DNA of 41,354 bases, from contig NZ_JAGAYD010000127.1 of assembly GCF_017940685.1 (NCBI RefSeq), positions 1 through 41,354 of the forward strand. The letters run 5' to 3'. Numbering within the stretch: the stretch's first letter is position 1; every line of letters begins with the position of its first letter. A program made the translations under genes and the position numbers. Shown here in pieces: positions 17,998-26,316 of the stretch. Under the pieces are notes generated by a model. It did not search any database. It saw only the letters and a program-made list of their open reading frames with translations, and was not told the origin of the DNA. Origin of the DNA: Butyrivibrio sp. (lineage in GTDB: Bacteria; Bacillota; Clostridia; Lachnospirales; Lachnospiraceae).

Positions 17998-19191
17998 ATG
18001 GGCTTTTTAGACATCTTTTCAAACAATCACAGAGACGAGGACTGGGCGGAGCAGACAAGGCTCCAGGACTGGAACGACATTGTCTACACCAGAAAAGACG
18101 TGGACATGGACGACCCCGTCCAGAGAAGAGAGTACATAGGCAGCTGCCTTCTTCAGATGCAGGAGGCTGCCAGGGAACTTGACGCCCTGGAGTTTGAATA
18201 CAACGATGTCACAAGCCACCTTCGTGACATGGAGGAGATCGATGCTCTGCCACCGGAGCAGAGGGCTGAGATTGATGAGTGCGCCCAGAAGATTGTAGAC
18301 TCTCAGGTAGCCAAGGAGAAGTTTGGCAAAAGAAAAAGCAAGATGACCGATGCTGAATTTGAACGCATGGAGAGACTCCAAAAGGATGCAAGGTCAGGAG
18401 CTGGTAAGCTCGCTGAGGCTGAGAGCTATCAAAAGAAGATCCGAAACGACTTAAAGCGCCTTGACAGTGAGCATGAAGCTTACATGTTCCAGGAAGAGGA
18501 GCTTCTTGGAACCATAGAAAATACAAAGAGACTGATAATTGCAATTGGTGTAGCACTTGTGGTGATACTGATATTTCTTTTGTCACTGCAGTTTGCCCTT
18601 GGGCTTAACGTGGTATATGGCTACATGGTGACGATCCTGTTGTCTGCCATTGCCATTACGGTTTTGTATGTTCAGAATTCCAATGCAGCAGTTGAACTTA
18701 AAACAGTGACAAAGTCCATCTCAAGGCTTATAATGCTTCAAAACCAGGTTAAGATAAGATACGTAAACAACACCAACCTTATTGATTACCTGTGTATCAA
18801 ATACGGCGTAAACTCTTCAAAAGAACTGACAGATCTGTACGAGCGCTACGAGCAGGAAGTAAAAGAAAGGGCTAAGTTCGAGGATGCAAGAAAGCTTCTT
18901 GATTCCAACGAAAAAGACCTTATCTACATGCTGCGCCACTACAGAGTCAAGGACCCTGATATCTGGATCCACCAGGTTGAGGCTCTTTTAAATCACAACG
19001 AAGAGGTAGAGATAAGGCACAGCCTCAATGTCCGCAGGCAGTCCCTTAGAAAGCGCATGGAGTACAACAGGGATGTGGTTGCTGGAAATGCCAAGCTTGA
19101 GATCGAGGATATGGCTAGGCAGTATCCCAAGTACACCCAGGAAATTCTTGATATGGTTTCAAAATATGAGGACAAGTACCCTAATGTTTGA
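17998..19191 (+). CDS. Coiled-coil protein with two central membrane helices
   Basis: 397 residues, not recognised by name. A long acidic and basic coiled coil (~40-175) leads into two adjacent transmembrane helices (~180-200 and ~204-225: IIAIGVALVVILIFLLSLQF and a segment ending AIAITVLYV), then a second coiled coil (~230-397). Both ends would be cytoplasmic, giving a hairpin membrane anchor with two coiled-coil arms. As the last gene of the 12255-19191 operon, it is the likely membrane anchor for the DUF5716/DUF5717 complex. Fold prediction is by eye only. Confidence 0.75.
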   Translation: MGFLDIFSNNHRDEDWAEQTRLQDWNDIVYTRKDVDMDDPVQRREYIGSCLLQMQEAARELDALEFEYNDVTSHLRDMEEIDALPPEQRAEIDECAQKIVDSQVAKEKFGKRKSKMTDAEFERMERLQKDARSGAGKLAEAESYQKKIRNDLKRLDSEHEAYMFQEEELLGTIENTKRLIIAIGVALVVILIFLLSLQFALGLNVVYGYMVTILLSAIAITVLYVQNSNAAVELKTVTKSISRLIMLQNQVKIRYVNNTNLIDYLCIKYGVNSSKELTDLYERYEQEVKERAKFEDARKLLDSNEKDLIYMLRHYRVKDPDIWIHQVEALLNHNEEVEIRHSLNVRRQSLRKRMEYNRDVVAGNAKLEIEDMARQYPKYTQEILDMVSKYEDKYPNV

Positions 19192-19200
19192 TATAGTATT

Positions 19201-19284
19201 GGGTAAAAGTCCGGCTCGGTGGTTTAAAAATCGCAAAATATTGTGCATTTTTGCCATGCAGGCCACCGAGCCGGACTTTTACCC
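19201..19284. repeat. Perfect 22-bp inverted repeat between operons
   Basis: Arms 19201-19222 and 19263-19284 are exact reverse complements (GGGTAAAAGTCCGGCTCGGTGG and its complement). The 40-base loop contains a weaker inner AAAAAT/ATTTTT helix. It begins 10 bases after the stop of the operon before it and ends about 46 bases before purB. There is no T-run after the second arm, so it is not a textbook terminator, though the stem could slow polymerase or protect the 3' end. A REP-like mobile palindrome is the alternative. Confidence 0.8.
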
Positions 19285-19330
19285 CTATATACATATGTGA
19301 ATATATTCAAGAAAGAGGAGATTGTGAAAA

Positions 19331-20764
19331 ATGAGTACAGACCGCTATGTAAGCCCATTGTCAGAGAGGTATGCAAGTAAGGAGATGCAGTATATTTTTT
19401 CTCCTGATATGAAATTCAGGACCTGGAGGAGACTTTGGATCGCCCTTGCAGAGATAGAGCAGGAACTTGGACTTCCTATTACAGATGAGCAGATTGAAGA
19501 ACTCAAGGCTCACAAGGACGACATCAACTACGATGTTGCCAAGGCCAGGGAGAAGGAAGTTCGCCACGATGTAATGAGCCATGTTTACGCTTATGGAACC
19601 CAGTGCCCTAAGGCTAAGGGAATCATCCATCTTGGCGCAACAAGCTGCTACGTTGGTGACAATACAGATATCATCGTGATGACAGAGGCTCTTAAGCTTG
19701 TTCGTAAAAAGCTCATCAATGTCATTGCTTCTCTTTCTAAATTTGCTGAAGAGTACAAGGATCAGCCGACTCTTGGATTTACACATTTCCAGCCCGCACA
19801 GCCTACAACAGTTGGAAAAAGAGCGTGTCTGTGGCTTCAGGACTTTACCATGGATCTTGAGGATCTTGACTACGTCCTTGATAACATGAAGCTCCTTGGA
19901 TCCAAGGGAACAACAGGAACTCAGGCTTCCTTCCTTGAGCTCTTTGACGGAGACCTATCTAAGGTTGATAAGCTTGATCCAATGCTTGCAGAAAAGATGG
20001 GCTTTAAGGGATGCATGGCAGTTTCAGGACAGACCTACAGCCGCAAGGTGGACATGAAGGTTATCAACGTCCTTGCAGGCATCTGCTCATCAGCAACCAA
20101 GATGGCTCAGGACATCAGACTTCTTCAGCATCTCAAAGAGGTTGAGGAGCCATTTGAAAAGAGCCAGATCGGTTCTTCAGCTATGGCATATAAGAGAAAT
20201 CCTATGAGAAGTGAGAGGATCTGCTCACTTTCAAGATATGTCATCATAGATACACTTAACCCTGCTATCACAGAGGTTTCCCAGTGGTTTGAGAGAACTC
20301 TTGATGATTCAGCCAATAAGCGCCTTTCAATCCCTGAGGGATTCCTTGCTACAGACGGCGTTTTAGACCTTTGCCTAAACGTTGTTGACGGACTTGTGGT
20401 TTATCCTAAGGTTATTGAAAAGCACATGCTTTCTGAGCTTCCATTCATGGCAACTGAGAACATCATGATGGATGCAGTTAAGGCAGGGGGCGACAGACAG
20501 GAGCTCCATGAAAAGATCAGAGAGCTCTCTATGGAAGCTGGCAAGACTGTCAAGGTAGAAGGTAAGGACAACAACCTTCTTGAGCTTATTGCAGAGGACC
20601 CTGCATTTCCACTTACCCTTGAGGAGCTCAAGGCATCAATGGATCCTAAAAAGTACGTTGGATGCTCTGCTCACCAGGTAGAGAAGTTCCTTTCAGAAGT
20701 GGTGGGGCCTATCCTTGATGCTAACAAGGAAGACCTTGGAATGTCAGCAGAGATAAACGTGTAA
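19331..20764 (+). CDS. purB: Adenylosuccinate lyase
   Basis: 477 residues, normal length for the Bacillus/eukaryote-type PurB. It splits SAICAR to AICAR and adenylosuccinate to AMP, each releasing fumarate, in purine synthesis. Superfamily signatures are intact: [11 protein letters not shown] near the N-terminus, [30 protein letters not shown], and the mobile loop with catalytic Ser in [19 protein letters not shown] good AAGAGGAG site precedes the ATG. It sits alone between inverted repeats rather than with pur genes. A divergent PurA-like gene lies 11 kb upstream in the window; nothing shows the two work together. Confidence 0.97.
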   Translation: MSTDRYVSPLSERYASKEMQYIFSPDMKFRTWRRLWIALAEIEQELGLPITDEQIEELKAHKDDINYDVAKAREKEVRHDVMSHVYAYGTQCPKAKGIIHLGATSCYVGDNTDIIVMTEALKLVRKKLINVIASLSKFAEEYKDQPTLGFTHFQPAQPTTVGKRACLWLQDFTMDLEDLDYVLDNMKLLGSKGTTGTQASFLELFDGDLSKVDKLDPMLAEKMGFKGCMAVSGQTYSRKVDMKVINVLAGICSSATKMAQDIRLLQHLKEVEEPFEKSQIGSSAMAYKRNPMRSERICSLSRYVIIDTLNPAITEVSQWFERTLDDSANKRLSIPEGFLATDGVLDLCLNVVDGLVVYPKVIEKHMLSELPFMATENIMMDAVKAGGDRQELHEKIRELSMEAGKTVKVEGKDNNLLELIAEDPAFPLTLEELKASMDPKKYVGCSAHQVEKFLSEVVGPILDANKEDLGMSAEINV

Positions 20765-20780
20765 GATATAGGGATTCAAA

Positions 20781-20819
20781 GTCAGACAGATTTCATGCTT
20801 GCATGATAATCTGCCTGAC
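20781..20819 (+). repeat. Imperfect hairpin after purB
   Basis: GTCAGACAGATT (20781-20792) and AATCTGCCTGAC (20808-20819) pair with one mismatch, and TCATGC/GCATGA extends the stem inside, leaving a very small loop. No T-run follows, so it is a weak terminator at best. It may be an mRNA 3'-end stabiliser or part of the metF leader. Confidence 0.55.
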
Positions 20820-20848
20820 CTTGAAGACCGAACGAACATGAGGAAGTA

Positions 20849-20908
20849 GCACGATAGTGCGGATTCCGAATGGGCGAGGATTGCGCGAGCATAAGCGGAG
20901 CAATCCGC
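20849..20908 (+). promoter_or_regulatory. Structured metF leader with competing helices
   Basis: GCAC/GTGC (20849-20852 with 20857-20860) forms a small hairpin. Beyond it, GCAATCCGC (20900-20908) can pair either with GCGGATT (20859-20865, via AATCCGC) or with GGATTGC (20878-20884, via GCAATCC), so the two larger helices exclude each other. The region ends about 18 bases before the AAAGGAG site of metF. I cannot match it to SAM-I, SAM-II or THF riboswitch consensus elements by eye. Confidence 0.4.
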
Positions 20909-20937
20909 ATATCTTACAAAATAAAAGGAGTGACAGC

Positions 20938-21801
20938 ATGAAGATTACTGATATATTCAAAAATAAAGAAGTGACCCTGTCCTTTGAGGTATTTCCTCCA
21001 AAGACTGACGCCGGATATGCTGCAGTTGAGCAGGCAGCAGCTGAGATAGCAGCTCTTAAACCTGATTTCATGAGCGTAACCTATGGCGCAGGCGGCGGAA
21101 CCAGCAAGAACACAGCTGCCATTTCTTCAGACCTTCAGGACAAGTATGGCGTAACTGTTTTATCACACTTAACCTGTGTATCCTCCACCAAGGATACAGT
21201 AAAGGCCATGATCTCTGAGTACAAGGAGAGGGGCATTGAAAACATCATGGCGCTTCGCGGCGATATCCCAAAAGAGGGCCGCATATGCTATGACTACGAC
21301 CATGCTACAGAGCTTATCTACGACATTAAGTCCATAGATGAGAGCTTCTGCATCGGCGGAGCCTGCTATCCAGAGGGCCACGTTGAGTGTGCTCGCCAGT
21401 CTGAGGACATTCAGCATTTAAAAGAGAAGGTTGATGCAGGATGCGATTTCCTTACAACCCAGATGTTTTTTGACAACTCAACTCTCTATCAGTTCCTGTA
21501 CAGAATAAGAGAAAAGGGCATTGAAGTACCTGTTCTTCCAGGCATCATGCCAATAACCAATGCCAAACAGGTTTCAAGGAGCGTTGCTCTTTCAGGCTCT
21601 ACCATTCCTCAGAAGATGAAGATCATGGTGGACCGTTTTGCTGACGACCCAGAGAAGATGAAGGAAGCAGGCATCATCTACGCCAGCGACCAGATCATCG
21701 ATCTTATCTCTAACGGTGTAAGCCACATCCACGTTTACTCCATGAACAAGCCTGACATCGCTGCAGGCATCATGAGAAACCTGGCAACCATAATCAGATA
21801 A
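20938..21801 (+). CDS. metF: Methylenetetrahydrofolate reductase
   Basis: 287 residues, typical for bacterial MetF. It is a flavoprotein that reduces 5,10-methylene-THF to 5-methyl-THF for methionine synthesis, and in anaerobes also serves one-carbon metabolism. Visible signatures are LSFEVFPPKTD at the N-terminus, SVTYGAGGGTS, LTCVSSTKDTV, the NIMALRGDIP strand, and DFLTTQMFFDNSTLYQF followed by PVLPGIMPI. ATG 20938 has AAAGGAG with ideal spacing; an in-frame GTG at 20857 would add 27 residues of non-family sequence read through the leader structure and is rejected. A terminator follows. No clear promoter is seen, so it may be read from the purB side or from within its leader. Confidence 0.96.
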   Translation: MKITDIFKNKEVTLSFEVFPPKTDAGYAAVEQAAAEIAALKPDFMSVTYGAGGGTSKNTAAISSDLQDKYGVTVLSHLTCVSSTKDTVKAMISEYKERGIENIMALRGDIPKEGRICYDYDHATELIYDIKSIDESFCIGGACYPEGHVECARQSEDIQHLKEKVDAGCDFLTTQMFFDNSTLYQFLYRIREKGIEVPVLPGIMPITNAKQVSRSVALSGSTIPQKMKIMVDRFADDPEKMKEAGIIYASDQIIDLISNGVSHIHVYSMNKPDIAAGIMRNLATIIR

Positions 21802-21816
21802 AACCAATGAAGTGGT

Positions 21817-21851
21817 AGGAGTCGGCAGATCATCTGACTCCTGCCGTTTTT
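21817..21851 (+). terminator. Intrinsic terminator after metF
   Basis: CGGCAG (21823-21828) pairs with CTGCCG (21841-21846), directly followed by TTTTT (21847-21851). An alternative helix AGGAGTC (21817-21823) with GACTCCT (21836-21842) overlaps it. It lies 16 bases after the metF stop. Confidence 0.75.
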
Positions 21852-21879
21852 AAAAGACTCTAAAAAATGGAGAAATACT

Positions 21880-22884
21880 ATGGAAGTAACAAGTGCTAAT
21901 AATAACATCACCGAAGAGGAGTTTACCTACTCCCAGGAGGTTTTAAAAAAGCTCTCTGACTATTTTGAAAAGAAAGTGGTTGGTCAGTCACAGCTTAAGT
22001 TTTCCCTGGTGGGAGCCATTGTGGCAGATGGCCACATCCTTATTGAGTCAGTTCCTGGTCTTGCCAAGACAACTGCAGCCAAGGCTATTTCTGATGCTGT
22101 TGATGGCAAGTTTGCAAGGATCCAGTGTACTCCGGACCTTCTTCCTGGAGATATCATTGGAACACAGATCTACAACCAGGCTACAGGCAAGTTTGAGAAC
22201 ATACTTGGACCTGTCTTTGCAAACTTCGTTCTTCTTGATGAGGTCAACAGGTCAAGTGCCAAGACTCAGTCAGCCATGCTGGAAGCCATGCAGGAGAAGC
22301 AGGTAACTATCGGCGGAAAGAGCTATCACATGCCTGAGGATATCTTCATCGTTATCGCAACTCAAAACCCAATTGAGCAGGAGGGAACCTATCCTCTTTC
22401 AGAGGCACAGACCGACAGATTCCTTATAAAGGAAGTCATCACCTATCCAACAGCTGGGGATGAAGTAGAGATCTTAAACAGGATCGAGTCCGGAGCAATT
22501 TCAAAGGTTGATCCTCCAGTGCTTACCATCAAAGATGTCGACAGGCTTCAGGATATCGCAGAGAGAGTCTATGTTGATGACGCCATCAAGTGGTATATCT
22601 CAAGCATAGTTGTGGCATCAAGAAGAGCTAATCAGATACAGGGAATGGAACTTGCCAAGTACATCAGGATCGGAGCAAGCCCAAGAGCTTCCATATCTTT
22701 CCTTAAGATGGCCAAGGCAGCAGCTCTTATCCAGGGCAGAACTTATGTAACTCCTGAGGACGTCAAGCAGGTCAGCCACCAGGTACTTAGGCACCGTATA
22801 GGTCTTAACTATCTGGCAGTAGCTGACAACGTGCCTGTAGAGGCAGTTATAGACGCCCTTGTTAATTCTGTGAAGGCACCATAA
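21880..22884 (+). CDS. MoxR-family AAA+ ATPase
   Basis: 334 residues, typical of MoxR proteins, chaperone-like AAA+ ATPases that work with vWA proteins. Walker A is SVPGLAKT, Walker B FVLLDEVNRS, sensor 1 IATQNPIEQEG, and the arginine-finger region AQTDRF, followed by the AAA_lid domain with ASPRASI. A GGAG site precedes the ATG. It is the first gene of a Bat-like operon (MoxR, DUF58, small membrane protein, two vWA proteins, TPR protein), and its last base overlaps the DUF58 start. Such operons are linked in other bacteria to envelope stress, metal insertion or oxidative tolerance; the precise role here is unknown. Confidence 0.95.
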   Translation: MEVTSANNNITEEEFTYSQEVLKKLSDYFEKKVVGQSQLKFSLVGAIVADGHILIESVPGLAKTTAAKAISDAVDGKFARIQCTPDLLPGDIIGTQIYNQATGKFENILGPVFANFVLLDEVNRSSAKTQSAMLEAMQEKQVTIGGKSYHMPEDIFIVIATQNPIEQEGTYPLSEAQTDRFLIKEVITYPTAGDEVEILNRIESGAISKVDPPVLTIKDVDRLQDIAERVYVDDAIKWYISSIVVASRRANQIQGMELAKYIRIGASPRASISFLKMAKAAALIQGRTYVTPEDVKQVSHQVLRHRIGLNYLAVADNVPVEAVIDALVNSVKAP

Positions 22885-23765
22885 TGAAGATCGATTACGA
22901 GTATCTGTCAAAAATAAGAAGGGCAGTAGCCCTTTATACAAAGAGAAAGACGTCAAATATCCTTGACGGTGATTTCCACTCTGTTCACAGAGGCCGCAGT
23001 ATGGAGTTTGATGATCTTAAGGAATATACCTATGGGGATGATGTCCACGACATCGACTGGAAGAGTTCATCCCGCATGGGCTCTATTCTTGTGCGCAGAT
23101 ATGAGACATCCCGCCGCCACAACGTGATGTTCATCTGCGACAGAGGCCTTAAGATGCTTGGAGACACCACTTCTGGTGAGAGCAAGGCGGAGCTTATGAT
23201 GATGACCTTTGGAACCCTTGCTTATATAGTGGGCAGGAACGGCGCTGATTTTGCTCTGTCCTATTCAGGAAGCACCCACGCCACCACCAGTATCTTCAAG
23301 TCAGGAACGGACCACCTGGAGAGCCTTCTTTATGACTATGAAAAGAGTGTGGACTCTGACAGCACTGTTTCCCTGACGGACACCATAAAAGAAGTCCTTA
23401 ACACAGTCCATAAGAGGATGATCATTTTTATCCTCACAGACATAGAGGGACTTAGCGAGCTTGACCCAGGCATAGTCAGGAGTATCACTGACAATAATGA
23501 CCTCATGATCATAAACATTGAAGATGCCTTTCTTACTGGAGACCAGGTCTTTGACAGTGACCTTAAGGTCTACGAGAGATTCTTTTTATCCCACTCAAAG
23601 GCTCTCCATGAGGAAGAAGTAAGACAGAGACAGGAGATAATTGATGGAGTGTCCCATACCTGCAAACAGCTGCGGGCAGCCATGACAACAATCTCCAAAC
23701 AGGAAGATATTATTGAGAGCGTGATCGCGCTCCTTGAAAGGTATAGAAATGGTTACTACGGTTAA
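22884..23765 (+). CDS. DUF58 domain protein (MoxR partner)
   Basis: 293 residues. The DUF58 core is clear: RGRSMEFDDLKEYTYGDDV, HDIDWKSSSRMGSILVRRYE and then a vWA-like strand NVMFICDRG. It lacks the two N-terminal membrane helices seen in many DUF58 proteins, so it is cytosolic. It overlaps the end of the MoxR gene by one base (TAATG), so translation is coupled. In Bat operons this protein is thought to bridge the MoxR ATPase and the membrane vWA proteins. Confidence 0.92.
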   Translation: MKIDYEYLSKIRRAVALYTKRKTSNILDGDFHSVHRGRSMEFDDLKEYTYGDDVHDIDWKSSSRMGSILVRRYETSRRHNVMFICDRGLKMLGDTTSGESKAELMMMTFGTLAYIVGRNGADFALSYSGSTHATTSIFKSGTDHLESLLYDYEKSVDSDSTVSLTDTIKEVLNTVHKRMIIFILTDIEGLSELDPGIVRSITDNNDLMIINIEDAFLTGDQVFDSDLKVYERFFLSHSKALHEEEVRQRQEIIDGVSHTCKQLRAAMTTISKQEDIIESVIALLERYRNGYYG

Positions 23766-24246
23766 ACTTCAGGCGCCATTTGAATACAGCTGGATCGTCA
23801 CACTAGCCACCATCGTTCTTGGAATTATCGCTGCGGTGATCCTTGTGTATGTGGTAAAAAAGCTTTTGGACCTTAGGGAAAAAGCTACCGCCAAACGGCC
23901 AAGATATCACAAGATACACCTTACCCCTGAAAACCTTGCCAAGATGAAAAAGGACTACATCGGAAGGGTTTCTGTGCTGCTTAATGGCTATCTGTCAGGG
24001 AAGCTGTCAAAGAGAGATGGCTACCAGAAGCTGAGCGGTATCATCAGGAGCTTTGTCCATGAGGTAACCGGCATAAATGTTGAGTCCTTTACTGTCAAGG
24101 AAGTTAAGGCTCTTGGCATAAGAAAGCTGGACGAACTTATGGAAGAGTACTACGTTCCTGAGTTTGCCGAGGATGAGAAGGCTGAGAACAAAGATTTTGC
24201 TGCTTCCTGCAGAGTAGCAATGGGAGTGATAAATTCATGGAGCTGA
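23749..24246 (+). CDS. Single-pass membrane protein of the Bat-like operon
   Basis: 165 residues from ATG 23749, supported by GAAAGG seven bases upstream; a start at 23734 is in frame but has no ribosome site. One N-terminal transmembrane helix (IVTLATIVLGIIAAVILVYVVKKLL) is followed by a basic cytoplasmic domain. It takes the place occupied by DUF4381-type proteins in other MoxR operons, though I see no firm signature of that family. It overlaps the DUF58 gene by 17 bases and the next vWA gene by 10 bases. Confidence 0.82.
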   Translation: MVTTVKLQAPFEYSWIVTLATIVLGIIAAVILVYVVKKLLDLREKATAKRPRYHKIHLTPENLAKMKKDYIGRVSVLLNGYLSGKLSKRDGYQKLSGIIRSFVHEVTGINVESFTVKEVKALGIRKLDELMEEYYVPEFAEDEKAENKDFAASCRVAMGVINSWS

Positions 24247-25352
24247 TGCTGATGTATAAAGAGGTTGTCATAGTAGGCGTATGTGCCCTGTTGGCAGCTC
24301 TTTTGATAATCTATTTGGTTCATAAGAAGAGGACTGAGAGCTTTGAGGGTGGTCTAAAGGCAGCCAACACCGCTAGGATCAGAAATTCCAAGCTCTATAA
24401 GTCCTTAAATACCAGGTACAGGATCCTGCTTTCCATTTTTATGGCAGGAATGGTCCTTGCGTCTGTGGCAGCTCTTTTCCTGGCTGCCAGGCCATACAAG
24501 ACCGACGATGTGGTAAGCGGTGTTAAGAAAAGAGATATCATACTGTGTCTTGACGTTTCCTACTCGCTCTACGACCTTAACGCTGAGATCGTTGACTACT
24601 ACAAGGGCGTTGTGGCGGGCCTTGACGGAGACAGGTTTGGAATAAATATCTTCAACACCTCATCTGTAACTTACGTGCCTCTGACTGATGACTACGACTA
24701 CATCCTGGACAGATTGGATGAGCTGGATGTTTATTTTGCCATGCAAAAAGAGTACTTCGAGGAGTATTACACTGTCTATGACAGCTTTACATACATGCCT
24801 GATGACAAGTATGCAAGGTACGCTGAGCTTCAGGATAAGCTTGATTACTTCGAGGCAGGGACACTGTATGAGAACTGGTACAGAGGATCTTCCCTTATCG
24901 GAGAAGGCCTTGGCACCGCTCTTTACTCTTTTCCATACCTGGGCAATTCCGAGAGGACAAGAGTTATCATCATGAGCACCGACAATGAGAATAACTCTTT
25001 CGTCAGAGAGGTTCTCAACTTAAAGGAAGCAGCTAATTACTGCAAAAAGAACAAGGTCACTGTCTTTGGCATCTTCCCATCGGAAGAGAAGTTCTATCTG
25101 CCAGAGGAGTACGACTATTCATCCTGCCTTGCTGGCTTTAAGGAGGCAGTCGAGACAACAGGGGGCAAGTTCTACATAAGGACCAGGTCCCAGACTGTTG
25201 AAGAGATCGTCAAGGATATCCAGAAGCAGGAGGCCATGCTTGTTAAGGTTGTTATGACAAGACAAACAATCGACCTTCCAAGGGTTCCATTTATCATAAT
25301 GCTGGGGTGCCTCGTTGCTGGGTGCCTTGCGGGATTGGTATTACAAAAATGA
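24237..25352 (+). CDS. Membrane vWA protein, BatA-like
   Basis: 371 residues. Three hydrophobic helices (~4-22, ~60-85 and ~347-369) flank an outward-facing vWA domain. The MIDAS motif is intact (DVSYS around residue 103), with GSSLIGEGLG as the second loop and MSTDNEN as the third. There is a ~50-residue insertion rich in Tyr and acidic residues (~150-205) between the first MIDAS loop and the second. It overlaps the gene before it and ends with ATGA shared with the next vWA gene (25349-25352). It resembles BatA/BatB proteins, which act in pairs. Confidence 0.9.
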   Translation: MELMLMYKEVVIVGVCALLAALLIIYLVHKKRTESFEGGLKAANTARIRNSKLYKSLNTRYRILLSIFMAGMVLASVAALFLAARPYKTDDVVSGVKKRDIILCLDVSYSLYDLNAEIVDYYKGVVAGLDGDRFGINIFNTSSVTYVPLTDDYDYILDRLDELDVYFAMQKEYFEEYYTVYDSFTYMPDDKYARYAELQDKLDYFEAGTLYENWYRGSSLIGEGLGTALYSFPYLGNSERTRVIIMSTDNENNSFVREVLNLKEAANYCKKNKVTVFGIFPSEEKFYLPEEYDYSSCLAGFKEAVETTGGKFYIRTRSQTVEEIVKDIQKQEAMLVKVVMTRQTIDLPRVPFIIMLGCLVAGCLAGLVLQK

Positions 25353-26314
25353 GCATTAAACCTATACTTCCAATTGGAGTGCTGCTCCTTGTTATAGCTG
25401 CACTATTTGGCGTTACAGCACTTCTTATTATCAGGAATAAATTTAATACAAAAGAAAAGATAACGTCCCTCCTTAGGATGAGCGCTATCTACGTGCTGAT
25501 CCTGGTCATTGGCCTTCGCCCTGTGATCCCTGAAACTCAGTATGAGTTTGCAACCAAGAACCTGGATGTTTTGTTTATCGTGGACAATACCATCAGTATG
25601 TGGGCTCAGGACTACAACGGCAAAAGGGAGAGGATGAGCGGCGTTATAAAGGACGCAAACTCCATCATCAATGAGCTTGCAGGCAGTAACTTTGGCCTTG
25701 TGACCTTTGATGACACTGCTCATGTGTTGTCGCCTTTTACCCAGGATATGCAGTACATCAAGGATCTGTTTGACACTTTCAAATCTCCTGACAGCGACTA
25801 CGCCAAGGGAAGCAATCTGTCTATTCCCTATCAGGACATTGACGCACTGCTACGTTCTTCAGCAAGAAAAGAGAACCGCAAGACCATTGTGTTTTTCATA
25901 AGCGATGGTGAGATCACCAATGGAAAAGAGCTTGTGGACTACTCGGAGCTTGCCCAGTACATCGATGCTGGTGCTGTGCTTGGATATGGAAGTGAAAATG
26001 GCGGCAAAATGAAAGAGGACTTTGGCTATGGGTATATCTACGACTATAGCACCCACAAGGATGCCATCTCCAGGATTGATGAGGAGAACCTTAATAAGAT
26101 CGCCACGGACTTGGGTCTACAGTACCTTAACATGAACAGCGGCAGTTCCGCCCTTGACGGCGCTGTTGAGATCATAAAAGAGAGCAGCAAGACCATCATT
26201 GAATCAGGAAACGGTGCAGAGATAGAAAGAGATATCTATTTCTTCTTTGCGTATCCGCTGATCTTTATGCTGGTGCTTGAGATCGTGCTATTTGTAAGAA
26301 GAGGGAGGCTGTGA
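25349..26314 (+). CDS. Membrane vWA protein, BatB-like
   Basis: 321 residues. Two N-terminal transmembrane helices (~8-28 and ~40-60) and one C-terminal helix (DIYFFFAYPLIFMLVLEIVLF) surround a vWA domain with MIDAS DNTIS, GSNLSIPYQD and FFISDGEIT. The ATG at 25349 overlaps the previous stop (ATGA); an earlier in-frame start at 25307 lies inside the previous gene and is not preferred. It is the second vWA protein of the operon, probably forming a membrane complex with the first. Confidence 0.9.
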   Translation: MSIKPILPIGVLLLVIAALFGVTALLIIRNKFNTKEKITSLLRMSAIYVLILVIGLRPVIPETQYEFATKNLDVLFIVDNTISMWAQDYNGKRERMSGVIKDANSIINELAGSNFGLVTFDDTAHVLSPFTQDMQYIKDLFDTFKSPDSDYAKGSNLSIPYQDIDALLRSSARKENRKTIVFFISDGEITNGKELVDYSELAQYIDAGAVLGYGSENGGKMKEDFGYGYIYDYSTHKDAISRIDEENLNKIATDLGLQYLNMNSGSSALDGAVEIIKESSKTIIESGNGAEIERDIYFFFAYPLIFMLVLEIVLFVRRGRL

Positions 26315-26316
26315 TA

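Noticed and set aside
20765-20937. SAM or THF riboswitch before metF
   Set aside because: The conserved core elements of the SAM-I, SAM-II and THF classes are not found; only an unclassified structured leader is supported.
20857-20937. Upstream GTG start for metF
   Set aside because: It would translate the leader hairpin into non-family sequence, while ATG 20938 has an ideal ribosome site.
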